DNA from: Endomychus coccineus
Lineage: Eukaryota; Arthropoda; Insecta; Coleoptera; Endomychidae
DNA: 64,000 nucleotides
Assembly (NCBI GenBank): GCA_958510875.1
Contig: OY294070.1
Location: 48,822,078 to 48,886,077 of the forward strand
Reading direction: 5' to 3'
The translations under genes were made by a program, and so were the position numbers. The notes beneath the pieces were generated by a model. The model saw only the letters and a list, made by a program, of their open reading frames with translations. It did not search any database and was not told the DNA's origin. Below, piece after piece: positions 1 to 9,982 of the stretch. How positions within the stretch are numbered: position 1 is the stretch's first letter; every line of letters starts with the position of its first letter.

Positions 1-708
1 ATAGTTGAGCCCGTCAAGTCCGCCTATCTGGAATCTCTCGTGGTGGAACAACTGACGAGATTTCGGATGAACACCGACCTGGGAAATATTCTACGATGTT
101 TTAGAGAGGTCAATGAACTCGTAAGTGTGACATCATCAATCAGACGAATAGCTCTCTTCTGGATAGAATCCAAGAGTTTCAGCGTATGTTTGGGAGCCAA
201 ACTCCAAACATGTGAACATTACTTCAAGACTGGTCGAATCTGTGCTTTGTAAATCATGAGGAGCTGCTGGGATATAAAGTAGCTCTTAGCACAGAATAGA
301 AAACCATGTTTTTGTGAAGCGGTTTTCTCAATGGACCTCACATGATCGTACCATGAGAGGGTGCTGTAAGTGGTGATCCGGAGCATTCTTATGGAAGGCT
401 TCATAGGAATAATTGAAGAAGAAATGTCGAGAGTGTAAATAATTATGAGAATAACAGATCAATGCATTAGGGTCTAGACTTATGACCTTGTAATAGTATA
501 TTCTACAACAAGTTTGTAATGGCTCAGATACCACACAAGTGAAAGCTTGTAGTTTCGAGCCGAAGGCGAGGGCTATGGTTTCCGAGTGTGAAATATGACA
601 TTCCAAACATTCTAGTAGACTACACTTTTTCTAACAAGTCTACAAATTTCACAAAGAAAGTTATATTTATTTGACAAAATATTACTTATTCATTATAAAA
701 ATTCTCAT
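1..708 (-). mobile_element. LINE-A 3' fragment, copy 1 of a 708-bp duplicated block
   Basis: The same sequence occurs at 10232-10939; by eye I find no difference over 708 bp, and the translations in all frames are the same. The first part (to about 400) matches the 3' end of a non-LTR retrotransposon seen in other fragments of this window, whose reading direction is minus. The rest is not assigned. The match stops sharply at 708: here the sequence continues with another LINE-A-like stretch (AGAGAGGTCTATGAATTCC), whereas copy 2 continues with a small palindrome. The left limit is the window edge, so the shared block may be longer. Confidence 0.75.
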
Positions 709-1031
709 AGAGAGGTCTATGAATTCCTAAGCGTGACAATCAGACGAATATCATTCTTCGAAATAGAATCTAAGATTCAGTGTATGTTGTATGGTTTCAG
801 GTTAAAAAAGACCTTAACTTGTCAGTTCCAACCCTTTAATTGCCAACAAGCTCAGTGTTGAAATATCCAGGGTCTATCGTACTGAAACATATCCCTCGAT
901 TCCCAATTGAGGGTTGTGCCCTGAGCGCCAACAGCTTTGAATATAAGATAAGAAAAACAACCACAATCGAGAAATTCCGGCATTACGATGGTGTTAGATA
1001 AATTGTGTATAATAGAGACAATGAAAGGAAT
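709..1031 (-). mobile_element. Short LINE-A piece, then sequence leading into an LTR-like relic
   Basis: Positions 709-790 repeat the LINE-A 3' wording (GACAATCAGACGAATA) in a diverged form. From about 840 the sequence is weakly colinear with 57900-58070, the short middle of the inverted LTR pair, with shared short words such as GAGCGCC. Strongly degraded. Confidence 0.35.
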
Positions 1032-1490
1032 AGTTCAACTTAACAAAATGGTTTTTAATTCTTCAAAGTATATTAAATTAACAAAATTAAATCTTTTACA
1101 AAATGGTATTTGAAAATACAAAATAACGATTTGGAATTGAATTGAATATGAAGTTGATTGATATTTATATGAATGAAATTGGAAAAATATGAAAAATTGA
1201 ATTTAGAAGTTATACATGTTAAAAAACTTAAATTGTATAACTTTATGAGGCTTCCAAAACATTCGACAGTGAAGATTTAATTAATTTTACGCAATAAAAT
1301 GTTACCCTCCTCTGTATTTGTTGAAAAACTGCATATGATATGGCGCGGGCAGATAATTCTCTACACACGGGCAGGAAGAAGAAATGAAACGTCTCAGTTG
1401 ATTAACCCTGTAAGAAAATAATACGAACAGAAATGGTCCAAATTCAAAGAGAGGAATAACGCACACAGTAAAACAATCAATTAACATTGC
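1032..1490 (-). mobile_element. Degraded LTR related to the inverted LTR pair at 56.4-59.5 kb
   Basis: Colinear islands link this stretch to 58070-58505: AGTTCAACTTAACAA (1032 and 58070), GTTACCCTCC (1301 and 58341) and GTAAAACAATCAATT (1468 and 58491), in the same order and at similar spacing. It is therefore a diverged member of the same LTR family in the same orientation as the right LTR of that pair. I see no internal region and no coding sequence. Confidence 0.45.
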
Positions 1491-2239
1491 CTACTGTTGC
1501 GTCACCTTCAACAATTTATACGTAAAATTATCGAAAGAAATTGAAGATAATACTGTTGATCTTGCACGAGTGCCCGGAAACCTAGACAAACAATAGAAGT
1601 TCCAAACATCGAACAACTTGCTTCCAGATTCCGCAATCCCTGGCACACAAGAATTTACTTTCTCGACCACGAGCAGCACAAACCGAAAAGATATAGATAA
1701 AATTCGGATATCTGATTCGGCAATAATTGAAATTTTTAATTTAAGAAACATGATAATGAAGTAAAATATGACATTAAATTAAAAAAGAAAGATAAGGTGA
1801 AATTGATTGCGGGGAGACCCTTCACAGGTATGTCGTTCTTTAAAAAAATTGCGACAAATAACTAGTCCATGGCACCCTTATAACTTACCAATCGTAATTA
1901 CAACAAAACTAAACCGATTAATTAAGGTTATCATTGACCAGATTTCCGCCGATAATTACCAATTCACAGCTGGTAGAATAAAATCGACATACCTGATTCA
2001 GCATCTGCACCCCCAATAAGCCGGGAAAAAGGCCATAATAAAAAAATATATATAGTTAGCTAGAATTTCAATTTTTTTTTTGCATTTTGTTGCTAATACC
2101 CCATAGATCATTCATGACTATCAAGACCGCGAATGTCGACCTTTCTACCCCCCCCCCCCTAAACGGGGTTTCAACCCCTCAGAGGAGCACTCTTATAAAA
2201 ACAATCCAAAAGTTTAGAAAATTAATGAATCAAGAGCCG

Positions 2240-3000
2240 AAAATGACTTCTAGTATGTTTTTTGGGTTGCTGATCACGATTCCGCAGTTAGTTTTCTCGG
2301 AAAACTCCCTCCAGGTGGGAAATTTGGCATTTTCGTGGGGGTTGTGAATAATAAACATAATGTTGTTGCAAAAATGACCTCTAGTAGGTTTTTTTGGGTC
2401 GCTGATCACGATTCCGCTGTTATTTTCCCCAAAAAACTCTCTCCAGATGGAAAATTCGGGAAATTTGAGATTTTCCTGATACGGTTATGAATAATAGAGT
2501 ATAATTTTGTTTGCAAAAATGACCTCCAATAGAATTTTTGGGTCGCTGATCACGATTCCGCTGTTGTTTTCCCAAAAAACTCCAGATAGAAAATTCGAAA
2601 AATTTGAGATTTCCTGAGACGGTTATGAATAATAAAGTATAATTTTGTTGCAAAAATGACCTCTAGTAGGTTTTTTTGGGTCGCTGATCACGATTCCGCT
2701 GTTATTTTCCCCAAAAAACTCTCTCCAGATGGAAAATCGGGAAATTTGAGATTTTCCTGATACGGTTATGAATAATAAAGTATAATTTTGTTGCAAAAAT
2801 AACCTCCAGTAGATTTTTTGGGTCGCTGATCACGATTCCGCTGTTGTTTTCCCAAAAAACTCCAGATAGAAAATTCGAAAAATTTGAGATTTCCTGAGAC
2901 GGTTATGACTCTATTAGGTTTTTTGGGTAGCTGATCACGATTTCGCTGTTGATTTTCTCGGAAAACCTTCTCCAGAGTGAAAAGTTCTGCAAATTGTAAT
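2240..3000. repeat. Tandem array of about 115-145-bp units with a two-unit higher-order pattern
   Basis: Six units start near 2240, 2370, 2514, 2651, 2795 and 2909. Each carries GTCGCTGATCACGATTCCG, a CCCAAAAAACTC stretch, GAAATTTGAGATTT and ends GGTTATGAATAATA..TTTTGTTGC. Units 2 and 4 share a longer CTCTCTCCAGATGG segment, while units 3 and 5 share a shorter AAAACTCCAGATAG version, so the pair 2+3 has been duplicated as 4+5. Outer units are more diverged, as expected for an array growing from its middle. Confidence 0.8.
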
Positions 3001-3133
3001 TTCCTTTGCAGTTTCGGGGAATAAAATGAAAAAAATTTTCAGGTATGTATTATTACTTTTTCTATTTTTTATTAAAGATCTATTTTTCTAAACTTCATTA
3101 TTCTACATATTTGCTAGCATCATTATATATATA

Positions 3134-5538
3134 CAGGGTGTCCTCGAACTGCGTAGCCAAAATAAAACCGAAGATTCTTTGATTCGAAAAAAATTCGATG
3201 AGCCTTTTTACTTTTGCCTCAAGTGTCTTGTTTAGCCGGTAGAGGGCTTCAAAGTTGCAAAAATAATTTTGTTTTTCCGGTATAACTTGAGAACGTGATG
3301 AGGGACTTTCACAATATTTGGCAGGTGAGTTACTGTCAATAATAGCCGTTCTTAGAGCGGAGTACAGAGCCTTAGAGACCATATAAATGGCTCGAACTTG
3401 AGGATGTAACGGGAAAAGTGTCCAGAACTTTTTTGTGGTCGATGTAATCCACTCGATAGTCCGTATGTACATAGCTTATCTAATTTGAAAACTTTTTTGA
3501 CTCTTGGAAAATTTTGATAAAATCAACGGATTAGCTTGAAAAAATTAATTTTCGAGTCTTTGCAATTTTGGCTTACTAATTTTACTTGATTAAAATACCT
3601 TAGTTGCCTTTGCTTTTCTAATGTCATTTTGGCATTAAAATAGTTGTCTTTGCTTCTCTAATGTCACTTTGGTATTTGGAGAATTTATTCTCAAAATTGT
3701 CAGTTTTTGCTTTGCTTTCCGTAAAAAAGTTATAAAATTATGGCTCAAAATTTCACTAACACTGAAATGGTTAATATCTCGGTAAAACACGAATAATAAA
3801 AACTAAAGAAATGGGGAAACGATGTGATTATTTAGGAAAAACAAATGCTAAATTGAAGGAAACAACAACACTTTTTGGGAAATCGCTAAGGCATCAATTG
3901 TTCGAAATGTTGCCCATTTTTCTGAATACACAAATTAATTCGTTTCAAGAAATTGAATTTAACTCTGGCTAGTACTTCAGGATCATTCTTCAATAAATCC
4001 GCTTCATGATTAATTCGTTGCAACAATTCCTCTCGTGTGTTTACTGGAGCTGCATAAACTTTCGACTTCAAAGCGCCCCATAGAAAGAAGTCGCAGGGCG
4101 TCAAATCAGGGGAGCGGGCCGGCCAGTTCACTGGTGCATCGTGTCCTCTACCTATCCAGCGATCTGGATATTCCGCATTCAAATGTCGCCTCACAGCTAT
4201 TGTGAAATGAGGAGGTGCACCATCATGCATGAACCAAAGGTCACTACGAATGTGTGAGGGCAAGTTTTCCAACAGTTCAGGTAGTCTTTGTTCCAAAAAG
4301 TTCAAGTAGTTCTCTCCGTTCAATCGATCTGGTATAACGGTAGGACCAATAATAAAGTTATCCACAATTCCAACCCAAACATTGATTTTAGTTTGATTCT
4401 GAAAATCTGTAACTTCCGTTTCATGAGGATTTTCATCAGCATAGAAATGTTCGTTATGGAGGTTAAAAAGACCACATCTCGTGAAAGTAGCTTCGTCCGT
4501 GAACAGAATTCTTCTACAATAATTGGGGTTTGCGTTTTGTCTTTGGACAATAAACCGACAGAAATCTAGCCGATGACCTGGATCCATGGGCAATAAGTCT
4601 TGAACTGTTTTAATATGATAGGGATACAACAGTTCTTCTTTCAGTACATTATGAACTAACGATTCTGAGGCTCCAATACGAAGTCCCAAACGTCGTGTGC
4701 TTATCCTAGGTTCAGTTTCAACCGCTTCCAGTATCTCTTCTTCGAGCTCTAACGTCCTTCTTGTCCGTCTGCGTTCAGTTTCTCTGCGATTTGCTTCAAA
4801 TCTGTCAGTTTCGCGAAGTCGCCTCTCGATATCAGCAAAGGTTTGCCGATTTGGAATTCTGCGGTGTGGATATCTTTCCCTATAAACTTGTACACTTCTC
4901 GGGCCATTGCAACGACAAAGTCCATAAATCAATAACATATCAACCATTTCTGTGTTAGTGAAATTTTGAGCCATAATTTTATGAATTTTTTACGGAAAGC
5001 AAAGTAAAAACTGACAGTTTCGAGAATAAATTCTCCAAATGCCAAAATGACATTAGAAAAGCAAAAGCAACTACGGTATTTTAATCAAATAAAATTAGTA
5101 AGCCAAAATTGCAGACTCGAAAATCAATTGTTTCAAGCTAATCCGTTGATTGTATCAAAATTTTCTAGGTGTAAGAAAAGTTTTCAAAGTAGATAAGCTA
5201 TTCACACAAAAAATATCGAGTGGATTACTTCGACCAAGAAAAAGTTCTGGACGATTTTCCCGTTACATCCTCAAGTTTCAGCCATTTCTATGGTCTCTAA
5301 GGCTCTGTGCTCCACTCTTAAAACAGGCTATTGTTGACAGTAACTCACTTGCCAAATATTGTAAAAGTCCTTCATCACGTTCTCAAGTTATACCGAAAAA
5401 ACAAAATTATTTTTGCAACTTTGAAGCCCTCTACCGGCTAAACAAGACACTTGAGGCAAAAGTAAAAAGGCTCATCAATTTTTTTTCGATTCAAAGAATC
5501 TTCGGTTTTATTTTGGCCACGCAGTTCGAGGACACCTG
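3134..5538 (-). mobile_element. Complete Tc1/mariner-like transposon with about 600-bp inverted terminal repeats
   Basis: The ends read CAGGGTGTCCTCGAACTGCG on the left and, inverted, CAGGTGTCCTCGAACTGCG on the right, each flanked by TA as expected for this superfamily. The inverted arms continue to 3772 and 4942 with few differences; the left arm carries an extra internal copy of a roughly 45-base segment around 3620-3665, which explains 639 versus 597 nt. The arms reach beyond the start codon: the left arm contains ATG at 3740 and the first 11 codons of the transposase, in inverted position. One full-length open transposase gene is inside (3886-4974, minus). Confidence 0.85.
3886..4974 (-). 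CDS. Transposase of the IS630-Tc1-mariner superfamily, intact, 362 aa
   Basis: Cut-and-paste DDE/D transposase acting on the inverted ends of its own element. The start MAQNFTNTEMVDMLLIYGLC opens an N-terminal helix-turn-helix region (about residues 1-110, with LRETDRFEANRRETER and ISTRRLGLRIGASESLVHNV). The catalytic core shows LFTDEATFTRCG (first Asp), FMHDGAPPHF (second Asp) and WPARSPDLTPCDFFLWGALK (third Asp in PCD). The spacing between the second and third acidic residues is 43, unlike the DD34D of mariner or DD34E of Tc1. Length and C-terminus (INLCIQKNGQHFEQLMP) look complete; there are no stops or frameshifts. This resembles transposases common in ants and beetles that end in SPDL.P.DF.LWG. 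The start was chosen because the same ATG is conserved in the opposite arm. Confidence 0.9.
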   Translation of the reverse strand: MAQNFTNTEMVDMLLIYGLCRCNGPRSVQVYRERYPHRRIPNRQTFADIERRLRETDRFEANRRETERRRTRRTLELEEEILEAVETEPRISTRRLGLRIGASESLVHNVLKEELLYPYHIKTVQDLLPMDPGHRLDFCRFIVQRQNANPNYCRRILFTDEATFTRCGLFNLHNEHFYADENPHETEVTDFQNQTKINVWVGIVDNFIIGPTVIPDRLNGENYLNFLEQRLPELLENLPSHIRSDLWFMHDGAPPHFTIAVRRHLNAEYPDRWIGRGHDAPVNWPARSPDLTPCDFFLWGALKSKVYAAPVNTREELLQRINHEADLLKNDPEVLARVKFNFLKRINLCIQKNGQHFEQLMP

Positions 5539-5540
5539 TA

Positions 5541-5597
5541 TATTTATTAATATTATTATTATCATAATTATTATTATTATCATTATTATTATCGTCA
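5541..5597. repeat. ATT/TTA-rich microsatellite
   Basis: An imperfect run of ATT and ATC triplets directly outside the right TA of the transposon. Confidence 0.8.
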
Positions 5598-6177
5598 GAA
5601 ATGTTTTCATTCATTTACGTAATTTTGAAAATATAAAATTTTCATTTCATAATTATTTTAATCGTCATCAGATTCATTATCAAATTAATTTTCTAAAATT
5701 CTGTTATGATCATCATAAAACATATTAGGGGTCATTTTCGGCTCTTAATTCATTAATTTTCTGAACTTTTGGATTTTTTTTACAAGAATGCTCTGAGAGG
5801 TTGAAACCCTGTTTAGGGGGGGTAGAAAGGTCGACACCCGTGGTCTTGATAGTCATGAATGATGTATGGGGTATTAGGAACAAAATGCAAAAAATTTTTG
5901 AAATTCTAGCCTACTATATTTTTTTATTTTTTTTCCGGTTCGTTGCCTGGATTACAATGCCGAATCGATCTACATCCTGCCTGAAAATAATCGATTCCGA
6001 ACGAACGACACCGTCCGTGAATTTATAGACACAGACAATACTCTGCAATGTCAACAACGAACTTCCGATAATATATCACAGATGTCAGAGCTTGTCTCAT
6101 CCGGATTTAATTGTACAATATATTAGAAACTGGTTATCAATAAAATTATGATCTGAAACGGGGTTCACGCCGTCACA

Positions 6178-7140
6178 ATGTTTGACAGTACTCCAGGACA
6201 GGTCGAATCTTTGATTGGTAGATCATGAGGAACTGCTGGGATGTAAAGTAGCTCTTGGGATGGAGTAGAAAACTAAGTTATTGTGAAGCGGTTTCCGCAA
6301 TGCACCTCACATGATCGTCCCATGAGAGGGTTCTGTTCGTGGTGAAACCGACTTCATAGCAACAGTTGCATTAGACATCATCATATAAGAGATAGTGGGG
6401 TCCACCTTCCTGGAGGAAATACAAGCTGTGTTTTGATTGCATTGAATGATTTTAGATAGATTATCAGATCCTCGTTTAAAACTTCTCGCTAGATCTTAAT
6501 GTGTCTCTGTCTTGCTTGTCTGGCTTCATTGGATGATATATGTAGAGGCTTTAGATGAGAAAGAGTTATAAAGTGTACCATCATCTGGAAAGCTGTGGAC
6601 GTTACATGAGGTCACTTACAACAGATCGATGATATGAAGCAAAAGCAAAGTTGGTACCAAGACAAGTCCCTGTAGAACACCAGCGTTGATAGCCATTGTA
6701 TTGGAGGATACTCCGTCAACCACCATATGGAGTGTTCTATCTGAGAGAAAACTCGATAGTAAGCGATGCAGTTGAGGCGGCAAACTATGATGGAAGTTTC
6801 CCAAGAAGGCTTTGGTGCCAGACTCTGTCAAATGCTTTGAAAATATCCAATGATACAGCTAGAGATTCCCTGTTTTTCAATAGATTTCTGCCATACATGT
6901 GTTACGTAATCAAACAGGTCTTCTGTTGATCTCTGTTGACGAAAGCCATATTGCCGCTCATTTACAATTTTGTAGCTCTTTAACTATTTGATGAGCTCGA
7001 TATTGATTGCTTTCTCCATCACTTTAAAAATAACAGATAATAGTGCAATGAGTCTATAATTATTAGGAAGGGTCTGCTTTCTTTGGAATTGGTTGCACTC
7101 TAGCTGTCTTCCAGCTGGAAGTACGCAAAATCATGCATAT
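6178..7140 (-). mobile_element. LINE-A fragment: reverse transcriptase C-terminal part and 3' region
   Basis: Reading the minus strand, 6616-6831 gives FHHSLPPQLHRLLSSFLSDR and VLQGLVLVPTLLLLHIIDLL, a decayed version of the reverse transcriptase motif VPQGSVLSPTLFLLHINDLL. Upstream codons (6840-7100) give further RT blocks in broken frames, colinear with the copy at 35.1-35.6 kb. Downstream (6178-6600) matches the 3' part shared by the other LINE-A pieces (CAGTACTCCAGGACAGGTCG). Several frameshifts and stops: a dead copy. The clade is probably CR1/L2 or BS-like jockey; I cannot decide which. Confidence 0.75.
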
Positions 7141-7489
7141 CTGCCTTGTTAATTATCTATCGTTCCGCTGGACGGGAAGTACAGTTTACTGTCCTAATAT
7201 TATACAATATTATACAATTCGAAATAGCTAGACAAATTATGTTCAATATTCTCGGCCAAAAACATAATCGCGTACAGAACATTATGAATAGTGAAATATA
7301 AATAAAACACAAATTTACACTTTGATAGCCATTTATTAACAATTTTTCAATACACATTGACATCACCATAATGACTTATAAACTGTGCACAACTAAGATA
7401 TAGTTCTTCTATAGCCTAGTATTTAATTATTGTTGGGATGAACATGGCAGAGCATGTGCTAGTAATGACGTTGCGGATAGTGATGCCAA

Positions 7490-7600
7490 CGAGACCAAGG
7501 AGACGAGACTTTCACAAAAAGCTCGTCTCGTTTCGCCGATGAAATATGAAGTCTCGTCTCACAGCCCCAAGTCTCGTCTCGTCATGATTCTCGAGCAAGA
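7490..7600. repeat. CTCGTCTCG-rich segment
   Basis: The words CTCGTCTCG/GAGACGAG occur at least four times in about 100 bp, partly in inverted arrangement (GACGAG..CTCGTC). Flanks 7140-7490 and 7600-7910 show nothing recognisable. Confidence 0.5.
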
Positions 7601-7911
7601 GTCTTGCAAAAGCATCAAAGTGTCGTCGTCCATAATCTTGCTTACCTAATTGCTATAATATAAGAATAGGAAAAGGAAAATTACAGCTGTTGAATGATAA
7701 AAATCATGTATTTGAAAGTAATATTTATATGTAAACAAAATACAAACTTATTTTAGAAATAAGGCGTCAAAATTCGGCCATCAGCCTTCTCGGTCGCACA
7801 TTTTCTAGTTTTTCACCTAGTTATTAATAATCCATTCAACGAAGCGTTAAAATGACCAAAATCTCCTTTTTCAGTTCTACAAAATGAATTTCGATGAAAC
7901 TATGTGCAATG

Positions 7912-8969
7912 GGTTAGTAATGATATCAATAGAAAATCTAAAATAACCATTAAATGCGGAAATGATTAGAAATGGTAGAAAACGGTTGTAGATTTTGGTT
8001 AAAAATGTAAAAAAAAATGGTATACATCCTTACCTTTTTGGTCCAAAATGATGTATTCTTGCGAAGTTTTCTGAAAAATTAATAGTTTTTGAGATATGGG
8101 GTCACTCGAAAATTCTTAAAAGTTGGAAATGTAAAAGGTAGAGAAAAAATCTGAAAAATCAGGTGATTCTTTGACATTGTAGAACTTTAAGAAAATTCAA
8201 TTGAAAATATTGATAAAATTTAGACGCCTTCCTACTGTCGCGTCTGCCCATTGTCTATGTCTATGTCTCTCGCGTCTTCTCATTGACGATTTTTCTTTCT
8301 CGACCATTTTTTTACATGAATATTTTCCGAGTTACAGATAGTTATTCGCGAAGACAAAAGTACTAAATTTTTCAATCATTTTTGGGAAAGTTATTGATAC
8401 TACAAGTCTTATTTTAACCGTCTGTATCATTTCTCACATTCATCATTGAAAAATAAAAAAAACACATTTGTTTCGGTATAATGATTAAAAATGTTTGCAC
8501 TTTTGTCGTCGGGAAAAACTGTGTCACTCGGAAAATATGCATGTAAAAAAATTCGTAGAAGGCCTTAATGAATACGTTTAAATACTTTCAATTTTTTCAA
8601 TTGAACATTTCCAAAGCGCTAAAATGTCAAAGTGATGGGTGGTTTTTCGGAAGAACTCGGACAAAACGCACTTGAGAAAAAAATTGAAAACACATAAAAA
8701 CTTACACATACACCTGAATATTTTCAGATTTTACATTTCTCCTCGCCCACTTTTAGGAATTTGTAAGTAATAATATCTCAGAAAATATTAATTTTTCAGA
8801 AAAATTCGTAATTGTGCACGTCTTATTTTAGGCCAAAAGAAGTAAGTATATGATTTTTTACATTTTTGCCCAAATTCTCAAATTACGGATAAAAATGCTG
8901 TTTTCCACCACTTTCGATCATTTCCGCATCTAATTTTTTTTACCTTTTCTATTGATGTCATTATTAACC
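7912..8969. repeat. About 1-kb imperfect palindrome (foldback repeat)
   Basis: The left arm 7912-8390 pairs with the right arm 8475-8969. Paired words include TAATGATATCAATAGAAAA, ATGCGGAAATGAT, TTTTCTGAAAAATTAATA, TTCAATTGAAAA and ACATGAATATTTTCCGAGT, with their complements in reverse order. Arms have diverged by many substitutions and small indels, so it is old. No coding potential. Confidence 0.7.
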
Positions 8970-9185
8970 ACGTCATCTTCTAGAAATTGGTTCATTTTTC
9001 TTCGTAAAATGTAACAAATTCTGGCTCTCGGGAGTTTTCAAAGTCGCCGATCACGACCCGGAAACGCCCCCAGGTAATTTGCAGAGCATTGTGAGTGTCA
9101 TAGTCATGATCGGCGACTTTGAAAACCCCCGAGAGCCAGAATTTGTTACATATTATGAAGAAAATTCCTAGAAGATGTCGTGGTT
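8968..9185. repeat. Second palindrome sharing the right end of the first
   Basis: The core arms 9011-9053 and 9107-9149 (43 nt each, one visible mismatch) carry AACAAATTCTGGCTCTCGGG and TTCAAAGTCGCCGATCA with their complements. Weaker pairing continues outward to 8968 and 9185 through CCACGTCATCTTCTAG. The loop of about 53 nt is GC-rich. It shares 8950-8990 with the preceding 1-kb palindrome, so the two overlap. Confidence 0.75.
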
Positions 9186-9320
9186 GCCCGGTCTCAGGGT
9201 ACCACCAGGTATTGCAGAAGAATTTTTTCAAGTTATAATCATCACTAGCAACCTTTATATCACCTCTTGAACAGTTAACAAACATTGAAAATAATTTTTT
9301 GTTAATTTCATCGATATCTA

Positions 9321-9366
9321 GGGCGTCAGAACGCCCGGATACCCCGGGGGAGGTCCAAGGGGACCT
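9321..9366. other. Cluster of short perfect GC hairpins
   Basis: GGGCGT-caga-ACGCCC (9321-9336) and AGGTCC-aagg-GGACCT (9351-9366) are 6-bp perfect stems with 4-nt loops; CCCCGGGG lies between them. A CAGCGACCCCAAAAACCCCC motif follows at about 9388. Function unknown. Confidence 0.6.
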
Positions 9367-9982
9367 CAGGGAATCTTCTTGATAGCATATTCGTATTCAG
9401 CGACCCCAAAAACCCCCGAGAAACCAATTCGAGTCCGTTTTTTCTATTCCCCTCAAAAAGTTCACTTAGAAAAATGCATTTTTTGGCTGTAGAAATGCAA
9501 TACATTTTTTCCGCAAAAAAATACCGGACAAAGTTTCTAAATCACTTTCTGAATCGAATGCAGAAAACCGTATCTCCAAGTGCGCCAAGTTTGGAAAGTT
9601 TGGCCTATTTTAGGGCTTTATTTCCTCGACTAATAATTATGTAATATCTTACCTTCAATTGGAATTTCACAGAAAACTTTTCGGGAATACAAAGTCTGAA
9701 AGTGCTTACACCTGCCTGTTGTTTTTTGAATATTTATTCAAAATTTCTGGATGTTAATAGCGTAAGTGTTTGTTTGTCCGGTATTATTGCCCCATGTCCG
9801 CCTGTCGATAGCGGTTTTCAAGTCCCCCACCCAGAAATGTTACAATTTCTTTGTTGTCAAAATATCCTTGTATTGGCGAGTTAGTTCTTCGAGACCAACA
9901 AAAGTAATTCGTTTTGGGTGAAGATTGTCTCGAAGATAATTTTCCTTTTTCTTTTTAAAAAGTTAACGTTTTATTTGAATCA

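Larger units (their letters stand above)
2021..5938. repeat. Foldback element with about 200-bp inverted ends, host of nested repeats
   Basis: The stretch 2021-2255 reappears inverted at 5727-5938. The outer arms start CCGGGAAAAA and end TTTTCCGG, and share the words GGGGTATTAG, CATTCATGACTATCAAGACC, GTCGACCTTTCTACCCCCC and GAGCCGAAAATGAC. The left side is followed by a tandem array (2240-3000) absent from the right. The interior contains the Tc1/mariner-like element at 3134-5538, flanked by TA, so the latter jumped into this element. No protein of its own is seen. Confidence 0.7.

Noticed and set aside
2240..3000. CRISPR-like regular repeats
   Set aside because: Whole 115-145-bp units are tandem copies without unique spacers, in a eukaryotic repeat; it is a satellite-type array.
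9702..9884. 60-codon plus-strand frame as a gene
   Set aside because: No family, no splice context and immediately followed by a LINE-A 3' end; treated as chance.
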